Origin: Flavobacterium sufflavum
Lineage (GTDB): Bacteria; Bacteroidota; Bacteroidia; Flavobacteriales; Flavobacteriaceae
DNA length: 64,000 bases
Direction: 5' to 3'
Assembly: GCF_004016525.1 (NCBI RefSeq)
Contig: NZ_SACJ01000013.1
Span: forward strand, 48,951 to 112,950
Shown here: positions 8,049-17,100 of the stretch, in pieces
Numbering within the stretch: position 1 is the stretch's first letter
Layout: the number at the start of each line of letters is the position of its first letter
Notes under the pieces: model-generated
The model's database searches: none
Told to the model about the DNA's origin: nothing
What the model saw: only the letters and a program-made list of their open reading frames with translations
Position numbers and translations under genes: made by a program

Positions 8049-9458
8049 TTATTTTTTAGGTTTATTTGCTTTTGGCGGATTAAGGTAGTTTTTAAAGAAG
8101 CTATAAAGCGTATTTAAGCTGGAAGCCGTTTGCGGAATAGCATGTCCTTTACCATAATTGATTAAAGTAGAGGTTGGAACTCCTAAATGGTCCAATTTAC
8201 TTTTTAGATGTGTAATTTGATCTTGATAGTAATGATCATCATCAGTATTGTAAAAGAATAGAGTAGGAGCTGTTGCTTTGGTCTCAACTAAATAAGAAGA
8301 ACCCATCGATTCCCATAATTCTCTGTTTTCGTCTAATGGACCCCAAACCCAAGGACATCTCAATTCTAAATTTTTATCTCCATCATCTGGAGTATTATAT
8401 ATAAGTGTGTAATCAAAAACGCCAGGGCCTAATGTTGCAGCCTGTACATCATCAGAAATACCAATATGGAAACCGGCATTTTCCAAGGCATTAACTTTTT
8501 TATCTCCAATAGCCATCGAGCCTGCGGTTGAACCTCTGGAAAATCCATAAATGCCTATTTTGCCCGAAAGGCCCATTTGCTTACCCAAAAAACGCAAGGT
8601 TCGGATAGCTGATTTTACTTTTTGTGCAGCATCCGGATTGGTTTGAAATGATTTATAGGCGTCATTGGCGCCGTTCACAGGTTTTCCTTTTGACCAGGGA
8701 CAGTACTTAGGATGGTCGGCAATTGCCCAAGCCATTCCATTAGCGGGAGCGCCTTCGAGAAAAGAATCATTAAAACCCGCAAAAGAATAAGCAAGGTTTA
8801 GTCTTTGGTCTTTATATGCATCAGTAAGCTTTCCTTTGCTTTGATCGTAATTGGCATAGCTGTTACTATAAGAAAAAGATAGAATTACAGGCACTTTAGC
8901 AACAGTATTGGCCGGATAAATAATATCCATGTGCAAAGAATCACCAACGATGTATTGTTCAGGTGTATTGTAGACTTTAGGATTGTCAACAAAATAGCTT
9001 ACATTTCGTGCAATACGATAGCCTTCAAATAAGACATAGGACTTGTATTGAGAGCAGTTTTTATAACCGCAAAAATTCCCGGCCGCTATAGAATCATTGA
9101 TTGCTATGATGTCTTCGTTTATTTTTAGTGCTTTGGCATTACTATTTTTGGAATAATTAAGTTCAATCACTCTATAACCTTGGGATAATAACCAATTCAC
9201 ATCTTTTTTAATGCTATTTCGACCAATTTTTTTAAGAGTAAGATTTTCTAAATATACTACTGTCAGATAATTTCCGGCGTAATCTTTTATAGGTTTTTCC
9301 GATTCTGTCGCTTTGAATTCAATTGTGCCAGCTGTAACTTGACTGGTCCATTTTCCGGAAGCAGCCCATGAACTTAAAGTTACCGATAAGCTCAGTAAGA
9401 GGATAAAGAAATATTTTCTTGATGAGAAAGTTAAAAAAGAGATGGAATTGTATTTCAT
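8049..9458 (-). CDS. Secreted alpha/beta hydrolase (Ser-type), substrate unknown
   Basis: A 469-residue exported protein. The hydrophobic signal segment is at about 15-33, ending SSWAA. The hydrolase core is at about 170-460. The nucleophile is probably S307 in GFSRGS, the acid one of D406-D408 (NTDDDHYY) and the base H439 (GKGHAIP), in the right order for an esterase or peptidase of the prolyl-oligopeptidase/acetyl-esterase type. The N-terminal 150 residues match no domain I recognise. The gene precedes the siderophore receptor on the same strand but is 299 bp away, so co-transcription is unlikely. A role in releasing iron from a siderophore or in polymer degradation would be speculation. 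Confidence 0.75.
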   Translation of the reverse strand: MKYNSISFLTFSSRKYFFILLLSLSVTLSSWAASGKWTSQVTAGTIEFKATESEKPIKDYAGNYLTVVYLENLTLKKIGRNSIKKDVNWLLSQGYRVIELNYSKNSNAKALKINEDIIAINDSIAAGNFCGYKNCSQYKSYVLFEGYRIARNVSYFVDNPKVYNTPEQYIVGDSLHMDIIYPANTVAKVPVILSFSYSNSYANYDQSKGKLTDAYKDQRLNLAYSFAGFNDSFLEGAPANGMAWAIADHPKYCPWSKGKPVNGANDAYKSFQTNPDAAQKVKSAIRTLRFLGKQMGLSGKIGIYGFSRGSTAGSMAIGDKKVNALENAGFHIGISDDVQAATLGPGVFDYTLIYNTPDDGDKNLELRCPWVWGPLDENRELWESMGSSYLVETKATAPTLFFYNTDDDHYYQDQITHLKSKLDHLGVPTSTLINYGKGHAIPQTASSLNTLYSFFKNYLNPPKANKPKK

Positions 9459-9517
9459 TGTATTCTTGTTTCGAACAAAGAGTTTCTAATAGTAGGATAA
9501 TTGTAAAAGTACAAATA

Positions 9518-9525
9518 CAAAAGTA
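9518..9525 (-). promoter_or_regulatory. Candidate -7 box for the secreted hydrolase gene
   Basis: TACTTTTG on the minus strand, 59 bases upstream of the ATG. No clear -33 box. Confidence 0.35.
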
Positions 9526-9594
9526 AGTTTTGTATTCTTTGTTTTCTGTTTTTTTAGATAACAATTTCCTGATGTAGACTCAATGTTTAATTTG

Positions 9595-9602
9595 TATTTT
9601 TG
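9595..9602 (+). promoter_or_regulatory. Candidate -7 box for the PafA-like phosphatase gene
   Basis: TATTTTTG, 20 bases before the ATG at 9623, giving a short leader of about 15 nt. Confidence 0.45.
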
Positions 9603-9622
9603 TTTTCTATACCTAAATTATT

Positions 9623-11236
9623 ATGAAAAAAATATTTTTACTATTTACTGTAATTGCAATTTTTAATGCTAATGCGCAACAAAGGCCTAAGTTGGTTGTT
9701 GGGATTGTTGTTGACCAAATGAAGATGGAATATCTCTATCGTTTTTCGGATGATTTTTCGGCTAATGGTTTTCGTCGATTGATGAATGATGGTTATGTAT
9801 TTCATAATACACATTACAACTATATGCCAACTTATACAGCACCGGGTCATGCATCAATTTATACAGGAACTACACCTGCTGTTCATGGAATTGTTGGGAA
9901 TAGCTGGTTTGATAAAAATATTGGAAAATCCAGATATTGTACTGATGATACTTCGGTTTCTATTTTAGGAACAGGAGATTCAGGTGAAGGGAAAATGTCT
10001 CCTGTAAATTTGGAAAGTACCACAATTACTGACGAATTGCGTATGGCTACTAATTTTAAAGGAAAAGTTATTGGTATTAGTGTTAAAGATCGTGGTGCGA
10101 TACTACCGGCCGGGCATTTTGCTAATTGGGCATTTTGGCTGAGCGATTCCGGAAATTTTATATCCAGTACTTTTTATGGAAAACAATTGCCTAATTGGGT
10201 TTCTGAATTTAATGCGAAGAAAAATTACGTAACCTACTTAAATAAAGATTGGACTTTGCTTAAGCCCGAATCGGTTTATGATAAGAGTTTAGCCGATGAT
10301 AATCCGTATGAAGGGCTTTTGTATGGAAGTAAAAAACCGGTTTTTCCATATAACTTAAAAGAAATGTATGCCAGTAAAGGAGCAAAGGTGATAAAATCAA
10401 CTCCTTTTGGGAATGATTTTTTAGCTGATTTTGCTAAAGAAGCTATCGCTAATGAAGGTTTGGGAGAAGATGCTGTTACTGATTTTCTAGCGGTAAGTTT
10501 TTCTTCAACGGATTATGTTGGACATTTAACAGGACCACGTTCGAGAGAAATTCAGGATACTTATTTGCGTTTGGATAATACGATTGCTGATTTTCTGGCT
10601 TATTTAGATAAAAAAGTGGGTAAGGATAATTATCTATTGTTTTTAACTGCTGATCATGCTGCTGCCGAAAATGTGAGTTTTTTAAAAGATAATAAATATG
10701 CGTTAGATGTTGTAGGTCATAAAGAATTGTCTACTCAGTTGCGTGAATTTTCTAAGACTAATTTTGGTTCCGATTTGATATTGAATTATTCGAATTACAA
10801 TCTGTTTTTCGATAAAAAACAAATTCAGGAAAAAGGGCTTTCTTTGGATAAGGTAAAATTGGCCTTTAAGGATTTTCTGATGAAGCTGCCACAGGTAAAA
10901 AGGGTTTATACTGAGGAAGAGATTTTGGCAGGAACAACAGCAGATTATTTTTTAACTTTTGTTACCAAAGGTTATGATTCAAAGCAAAATGGAGAATTGG
11001 TTATTCTTGACAAAGCAGGTTATATTGAACATGAGGGAACAGGAACTTCTCATGGAACTCCTTATAGTTATGATACCCATGTGCCATTGTTGTTTTATGG
11101 CTGGAATATTAAAAAAGGAGAATCTTTTGATAAAAAAGTAATTACCCAGATTGCACCGACAATTGCCCAGAAAATTAAAGTTACTTTCCCGAACGGTACA
11201 GAATCCAATGTGTTGACAGAAGTTTTAGATAAATAA
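9623..11236 (+). CDS. PafA-type alkaline phosphatase (nucleotide pyrophosphatase/phosphodiesterase superfamily)
   Basis: Secreted phosphomonoesterase, 537 residues, with Sec signal peptide 1-18 (ending NANA-QQ). The two-metal site and nucleophile are complete: D31, nucleophile T72 (YTAPGHAS), N93, D297 and H301 (STDYVGH), D344-H345 (TADHAA) and H478 (SHGTPY). The pair K155/R157 (SVKDRG) corresponds to the Lys/Arg phosphate clamp that marks monoesterases like Elizabethkingia PafA, as against the diesterase branch. The protein should act in the periplasm to release phosphate from organic esters; regulation by phosphate is plausible, but I see no Pho-box-like repeat. Convergent with lysA through a shared terminator. 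Confidence 0.9.
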   Translation: MKKIFLLFTVIAIFNANAQQRPKLVVGIVVDQMKMEYLYRFSDDFSANGFRRLMNDGYVFHNTHYNYMPTYTAPGHASIYTGTTPAVHGIVGNSWFDKNIGKSRYCTDDTSVSILGTGDSGEGKMSPVNLESTTITDELRMATNFKGKVIGISVKDRGAILPAGHFANWAFWLSDSGNFISSTFYGKQLPNWVSEFNAKKNYVTYLNKDWTLLKPESVYDKSLADDNPYEGLLYGSKKPVFPYNLKEMYASKGAKVIKSTPFGNDFLADFAKEAIANEGLGEDAVTDFLAVSFSSTDYVGHLTGPRSREIQDTYLRLDNTIADFLAYLDKKVGKDNYLLFLTADHAAAENVSFLKDNKYALDVVGHKELSTQLREFSKTNFGSDLILNYSNYNLFFDKKQIQEKGLSLDKVKLAFKDFLMKLPQVKRVYTEEEILAGTTADYFLTFVTKGYDSKQNGELVILDKAGYIEHEGTGTSHGTPYSYDTHVPLLFYGWNIKKGESFDKKVITQIAPTIAQKIKVTFPNGTESNVLTEVLDK

Positions 11237-11244
11237 ATGGCATA

Positions 11245-11275
11245 AAAAAAGGGACTTATTAAAAGTCCCTTTTTT
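11245..11275. terminator. Bidirectional terminator between the phosphatase gene and lysA
   Basis: A6-GGGACTT (11245-11257) pairs with AAGTCCC-T6 (11263-11275), loop of 5 nt. T runs on both strands between convergent genes. Confidence 0.85.
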
Positions 11276-11290
11276 ATGGTTTAATTTTTA

Positions 11291-12514
11291 TTATTTTCCT
11301 ACTGCAACAGTAGCAGGTAATGGAATTTGATTTTTTAATAAATCTTCAAATGTTTCGTGTGCTCTAATTAAGTGTCCTTCTCCATTAATCCACAATACTT
11401 CAGCTGGTTTGTATCTTGAATTGTAGTTAGAAGACATAGAATAGCAATAAGCTCCTGCGTTTCTGAAACAAAGGATATCACCTTCGGCAATTTCCTGAAT
11501 TCTACGGTTGCTTGCAAAAGTATCTGTTTCGCAAATATATCCTACTACAGAGTAAAAACGCTCTTTTCCTTTTGGATTCGAAATGTTTTCAATATGGTGC
11601 TGTGAACCATAAAACATTGGACGGATTAAATGGTTGAATCCAGAATCAATTCCTGCAAAAACAGTAGAAGTAGTTTGTTTTACTACGTTTACTTTTGCTA
11701 AGAAGAAACCAGCTTCACTTACTAAAAATTTCCCTGGTTCAAAAATAAGCGTTAAATCTTTGCCGTATTCAGCACAGAAAGCGTTGAATCTTTTAGATAA
11801 TTTTTTACCTAATTCTTCAATATCTGTTTCGATATCGTCTTTTTTGTAAGGAACTTTGAATCCACTTCCAAAATCTAAGAATTCAAGATTTTTGAAATTT
11901 CTTGCAGCATCAAATAAGATTTCAGCAGCATAAAGGAATACTTCGATATCTAAAATATCAGAACCTGTGTGCATGTGAATACCTGCAATATTCATATTTG
12001 TGTTTTCAACAATACGCACTAAATGTGGTAATTGGTGAACTGAAATACCAAATTTACTATCAATGTGTCCTACCGAAATGTTTTCGTTTCCACCCGCCAT
12101 AACGTGAGGGTTGATACGGATACAAACCGGAACATGTGGGTGTTTAGCACCAAATTGCTCAAGGATAGACAGGTTGTCAATATTGATTTGAACACCTAAA
12201 GCGTGTACTTCTTCAATTTCTTCAAGAGAAACACCGTTAGGCGTGAAAAATATTTGATCTGGAGAATATCCTGCATGAAGTCCTAGTTGAACTTCCTGAA
12301 TAGAAACAGCATCCAAACAAGATCCCAAATCTCTCAACAATTGAAGAATGGCAACGTTAGACAATGCTTTCATCGCATAATTGATACGCAATTTTTCTAC
12401 TTTAGAAAAAGCTTTAGTTAATCTTTCGTATTGTGATTTTATTTTCTCGGCATCATATACATATAATGGACTGCCAAATTGATCTGCTAATTGAAGTAAG
12501 TCTTTTGATTGCAT
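11291..12514 (-). CDS. lysA: Diaminopimelate decarboxylase
   Basis: Last step of lysine synthesis: meso-diaminopimelate to L-lysine plus CO2, PLP-dependent. It has 407 residues in the fold-type III arrangement: a TIM barrel with PLP lysine K49 (NYAMKALSN), the HTGSDI and LDFGSGFKVPY phosphate-binding loops, then the C-terminal beta domain with GYICETDTFASN supplying the catalytic Cys, and AGAYCYSMSSNYNSR. The start at MQSKDLLQLA fits homologues. Monocistronic, with its own promoter and a shared terminator. Confidence 0.95.
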   Translation of the reverse strand: MQSKDLLQLADQFGSPLYVYDAEKIKSQYERLTKAFSKVEKLRINYAMKALSNVAILQLLRDLGSCLDAVSIQEVQLGLHAGYSPDQIFFTPNGVSLEEIEEVHALGVQINIDNLSILEQFGAKHPHVPVCIRINPHVMAGGNENISVGHIDSKFGISVHQLPHLVRIVENTNMNIAGIHMHTGSDILDIEVFLYAAEILFDAARNFKNLEFLDFGSGFKVPYKKDDIETDIEELGKKLSKRFNAFCAEYGKDLTLIFEPGKFLVSEAGFFLAKVNVVKQTTSTVFAGIDSGFNHLIRPMFYGSQHHIENISNPKGKERFYSVVGYICETDTFASNRRIQEIAEGDILCFRNAGAYCYSMSSNYNSRYKPAEVLWINGEGHLIRAHETFEDLLKNQIPLPATVAVGK

Positions 12515-12530
12515 TGCTGTAATTTTTACA

Positions 12531-12560
12531 CAAATTTATTATTCTTTATTGATACTACAA
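12531..12560 (-). promoter_or_regulatory. Promoter of lysA
   Basis: On the minus strand: TTG (12560-12558), 19-base spacer, TAAATTTG (12538-12531). Good match to TTTG-N19-TAnnTTTG. The -7 box is 16 bases from the ATG, so the leader is about 10 nt. Confidence 0.6.
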
Positions 12561-12677
12561 TAGATAAATATATTTCTAACAAATTCTAACAATAAGTTAT
12601 ATAATAAACCTTATGTGAGTTTTTTAATGTTTTTTATCACATTGTGTTGTCTGTTAGGTGAAATGTTTGAAAAACAA

Positions 12678-12713
12678 AAAAGGCTATCTGAAATTTCTTT
12701 CTGATAGCCTTTT
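12678..12713 (-). terminator. Terminator of the gltBD operon
   Basis: Stem AAAAGGCTATC (12678-12688) / GATAGCCTTTT (12703-12713), with an inner TGAAA/TTTCT pairing. The T run is on the minus strand, 18 bases past the gltD stop. Confidence 0.8.
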
Positions 12714-12730
12714 CTTGAGTTTATTAAGTA

Positions 12731-14185
12731 CTACAATGGAGGTAAATCTCCACCTTCTTTAGTAGGAAGGTTTGTAGTTCCCATTAAGTATAAATCTACT
12801 TCTCTGGCAGCCTCACGACCTTCAGAAATAGCCCAAACAATTAATGATTGTCCTCTTCTCATATCTCCCGCAGTAAATACGTTTGGAACATTTGTTTGGT
12901 AATTGTTAGCTTTATAATTACTTCTGAAATCAGTTTCAAGACCTAATTGTTCAGCTAAAGTTTTCTCAGGACCTGTAAATCCTAGAGCTAATAAAGCTAA
13001 GTCACATGGCCAGATTTTTTCAGAACCTTCAATCTCGATTAATTGAGGAGCTTGTCCTGGAACCATTTTCCACTCTACGTTTACAGTTTTAAGAGCTGTC
13101 AATTTACCATTTGCATCTTTGATGAATTCTTTGGTATTGATTAACCAGTTTCTTTCAACACCTTCTTTGTGAGAAGAAGAAGTTTTTAACTGTAATGGCC
13201 AGTAAGGCCATGGAGTTGATTCGCTTCTTCCAACTGGTGGTTTTGGCATAATCTCAAAGTTAGTTACTGATTTTGCACCGTGACGGTTTGATGTACCCAC
13301 ACAGTCAGAACCTGTATCTCCACCACCAATTACGATTACATCTTTTCCGGTAGCTAAAACTTGATTTTCGATTTTTTCTCCAAAAACAACTTTAGTTTGT
13401 TGAGTCAAGAAATCCATTGCCTGAACTACACCATCAGCATCAGCACCTGGAGTAGGTAAGCTTCTTCTTTGAGTAGCTCCACCACAAAGTACGATAGAAT
13501 CAAATGCTTTTAAATCGTTGATATCATAGTTTACCCCAACATTAGTGTTTACTTTGAAAGTAATTCCTTCTGCTTCAAGGATAGCTACACGACGGTCGAT
13601 AATTTCTTTTTCTAATTTGAAATTAGGAATTCCGTAACGCAATAATCCACCGATTGCATTGTCTCTTTCAAAAACAGTAACAGTGTGACCTGCTCTGTTT
13701 AATTGTTGCGCAGCTGCTAAACCTGCAGGTCCTGAACCAACAACAGCAACAGTTTTTCCTGTTCTTGTTTTTGGTGGTTGTGGTTTAATCCATCCTTCCT
13801 GAAAGGCACGTTCTACAATATTTTTTTCTATATTTTCAATAGATATTGGTTCTGCAATAATTCCCAATACACATGCTTTTTCACATGGAGCAGGACACAA
13901 ACGTCCTGTAAATTCAGGGAAATTATTTGTTGAATGTAGTATCCAAGAGGCTTTTTGCCATTCACCCTGGTGTACCATGTGGTTGAAATCAGGGATTAAA
14001 TTCCCTAATGGACATCCACTGTGGCAAAATGGAATACCACAATCCATACAACGAGATCCTTGTTTGGTAATTTCAGCTTCACTCAAAGGAACTGTAAATT
14101 CTTTATAATGTCCTACACGATCTTGTACTGCTGTGTATGATTCATCTTTTCTTTCGAATTCTTTAAAACCTGTTACTTTTCCCAT
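12731..14185 (-). CDS. gltD: Glutamate synthase small (beta) subunit
   Basis: NADPH-oxidising subunit that feeds electrons to GltB, 484 residues. The N-terminal Cys-rich region carries the Fe-S ligands (CMDCGIPFCHSGCPLGN, then CPAPCEKACVLG). It is followed by the FAD dinucleotide motif VVGSGPAGLAAAQQ (about 150) and the NADPH motif VIGGGDTGSDCVGT (about 287). The C-terminal TAGDMRRGQSLIVWAISEGR is the FAD motif typical of the family. Downstream of gltB with only 4 bases between, so the two are co-transcribed and probably translationally coupled. Confidence 0.96.
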   Translation of the reverse strand: MGKVTGFKEFERKDESYTAVQDRVGHYKEFTVPLSEAEITKQGSRCMDCGIPFCHSGCPLGNLIPDFNHMVHQGEWQKASWILHSTNNFPEFTGRLCPAPCEKACVLGIIAEPISIENIEKNIVERAFQEGWIKPQPPKTRTGKTVAVVGSGPAGLAAAQQLNRAGHTVTVFERDNAIGGLLRYGIPNFKLEKEIIDRRVAILEAEGITFKVNTNVGVNYDINDLKAFDSIVLCGGATQRRSLPTPGADADGVVQAMDFLTQQTKVVFGEKIENQVLATGKDVIVIGGGDTGSDCVGTSNRHGAKSVTNFEIMPKPPVGRSESTPWPYWPLQLKTSSSHKEGVERNWLINTKEFIKDANGKLTALKTVNVEWKMVPGQAPQLIEIEGSEKIWPCDLALLALGFTGPEKTLAEQLGLETDFRSNYKANNYQTNVPNVFTAGDMRRGQSLIVWAISEGREAAREVDLYLMGTTNLPTKEGGDLPPL

Positions 14186-14189
14186 TGTA

Positions 14190-17100
14190 TTATGCTGTTA
14201 ATTCTTCTACCATTTGTACCTCAGTTTCCAAACGCTTTAATGCTTTTTTGTATTCTGTAGGCATTACTTTTACAAAATTTTCTAAGCTTGTATTCCAATC
14301 ATTCAATAATTCGATACCTTTTGTACTTTGTGTGTACTCTACGTGTCTTTCTATTAAATTTTTCAATTCATCAGCTTCGTTTCCTTCAATTGTTTCAAAC
14401 TCGATGGTTTCAGTGTTACATAAACCATTTTTGAATTTGTGTTCAGGATCGTAGATGTAAGCGATACCACCACTCATACCTGCAGCAAAGTTTCTTCCTG
14501 TTTTACCCAGAACGACTACTTTTCCACCAGTCATGTACTCACAACCGTGATCACCCACACCTTCAACTACTGCAATAGCACCTGAGTTACGAACTGCGAA
14601 ACGCTCTCCTGCGATACCATTGATGTAAGCTTGTCCTTCGATTGCTCCAAATAAACAAACGTTACCTACAATGATGTTTTCAGAGGCAACAAAAGTTGCT
14701 TTAGCTGGTTTCTTGATGATTAATTTAGCTCCAGATAATCCTTTTCCTAAATAGTCATTTGTATTTCCTTCAACAGTAAAAGTCAATCCGTGTGCACTAA
14801 ATGCTCCTAAACTTTGTCCTGCAGAACCTGTGAAATGAATATTTAAAGTGTCTTCCGGTAGACCTAAGTGACCATATATTTTAGAAATCTCGTTACTAAC
14901 AATAGCTCCCACTGAACGGTCGGTATTTTTAATAGGATATTCTAAAGACATTTTTTCTTTTCTGTATAAAGCACGGTGAGAGTCTTTCAAGATTTGGAAA
15001 TCCATTACGTTGTCTAATCCGTGGTCTTGTTTTTCAGTATTACGAACCGTCATGTATTTGTATTGATCCGGTCTGTGTAAGATAGAAGATAAATCTAATC
15101 CTCTTGCTTTATAATGTGTGATTGCTTTGTTAGAATTGATTTTGTGTGTTTGACCAATCATTTCCTCTAAAGTTCTGAATCCAAGTTGAGCCATGATACC
15201 TCTTAATTCTTCTGCAACATAGTAGAAGAAGTTGATAACGTGCTCAGGAGTTCCTTTAAAGTTTTTACGCAATTCTTTATCTTGAGTAGCAATACCTACA
15301 GGGCAAGTATTCAAGTGACATTTACGCATCATGATACATCCTGAAGCTACAAGTGGAGCAGTAGCAAAACCAAATTCTTCAGCACCTAATAAAGCAGCGA
15401 TAGCTACGTCACGTCCGGTTTTTAACTGTCCGTCACATTCTACAACAATACGGCTTCTTAGGTTGTTTAATACTAAAGTTTGTTGTGCTTCAGCCAATCC
15501 AAGTTCCCAAGGAAGACCTGCGTGTTTCAATGACGTTAATGGAGAAGCTCCAGTACCACCATCGTAACCTGCAATTAATACAACGTCAGCCTTTGCTTTA
15601 GCAACACCCGCTGCAATTGTTCCAACACCAACTTCAGAAACCAGTTTCACGTTGATACGTGCTTCTCTGTTAGCGTTTTTCAAGTCAAAGATTAATTGAG
15701 CTAAATCCTCGATTGAGTAAATATCGTGGTGAGGCGGTGGCGAAATCAATCCTACAAAAGGAGTTGAGTTACGAGCCGATGCAATCCAAGGCAATACTTT
15801 TTCACCTGGTAATTGTCCACCTTCTCCAGGTTTTGCACCTTGAGCCATTTTAATTTGAATCTCTTTTGCACTAGATAAGTAGTGAGAAGTTACTCCAAAA
15901 CGTCCGGAAGCTACTTGTTTGATAGCCGAGTTACGACTGTCACCGTTTACATCCGGTTGGAAACGAGTTCTGTCTTCTCCACCTTCACCTGAATTAGATT
16001 TTCCTCCAATACGGTTCATAGCGATAGCTAAGTTCTCGTGTGCTTCTCTAGAAATAGATCCGTAAGACATCGCTCCGGTTTTGAAACGTTTTACGATATC
16101 AGTCCATGGTTCTACTTCGTCTAATGGGATTGGATCTAAGTTGTCAAATTCAAATAAACCACGGATAGTCATTAAACTTGTAGCCTGATCGTTTACTGTT
16201 TTAGCATATACATCATAACTAGCTTGATCACTTAAACGTACTGCTTGTTGCAATTTAGCAATAGTAGTAGGATTGAACATGTGTCTTTCCCCGTTACGTC
16301 TCCATCTGTATTCACCCCCAATGTTTAATCCTAAACGGTTTGGAATTAATACATCCGGGTAAGCATAGTCATATCTTTCGCTGATTTCTTTTTCAATTTC
16401 ATACAATCCAATACCTTCAATTCTTGAAGCAGTGTAAGGGAAGTATTTTTGAACAAATTTAGAGTTGAAACCAACAATTTCGAAAATTTGAGAACCTCTG
16501 TATGAGTGTAAAGTAGAGATTCCAATTTTGTTCATGATTTTTAAAAGACCTGAACCAATCGCTTTGTTGAAGTTGTCAACCGCTTTTTGCTCGCTAATTC
16601 CAGTTATGAATCCTTCTTGTACTTGAACACGAATGATTTCGTTAACCATATAAGGGTTGATAGCACTTGCTCCGTAACCAAATAAAGTAGCAAAATGGTG
16701 TGGTTCACGTGGTTCAGCTGATTCGATGATGATATCGAAGTAAGAACGCTTGCGTAAACGGTTCATTTGGTGGTGAACATAAGAACAAGCTAATAAAGCA
16801 GGGATTGGAGCAAATTCTTTATTTACACCTCTATCAGATAAGATAATGATGTTAGTTCCTCTGTCAACTGCTTTGCTGATTTGAGTGATAATGTCTTCTA
16901 AAGCATTTTCTAAACCATTTAAACCTTTTTCTTTTTTGTATAAGATTTCAATAGTTTCAGCTTTGAAATGATCGATATCAATATTTCTGATTTTTTCTAA
17001 GTCATCGTTAGAAATAACCGGATTTTGAATTCTTAATTTTCTACATTGTTTACTTGAAATATCAAAGATGTTTCTGTCTTGTCCCAATGCTAAACTGATA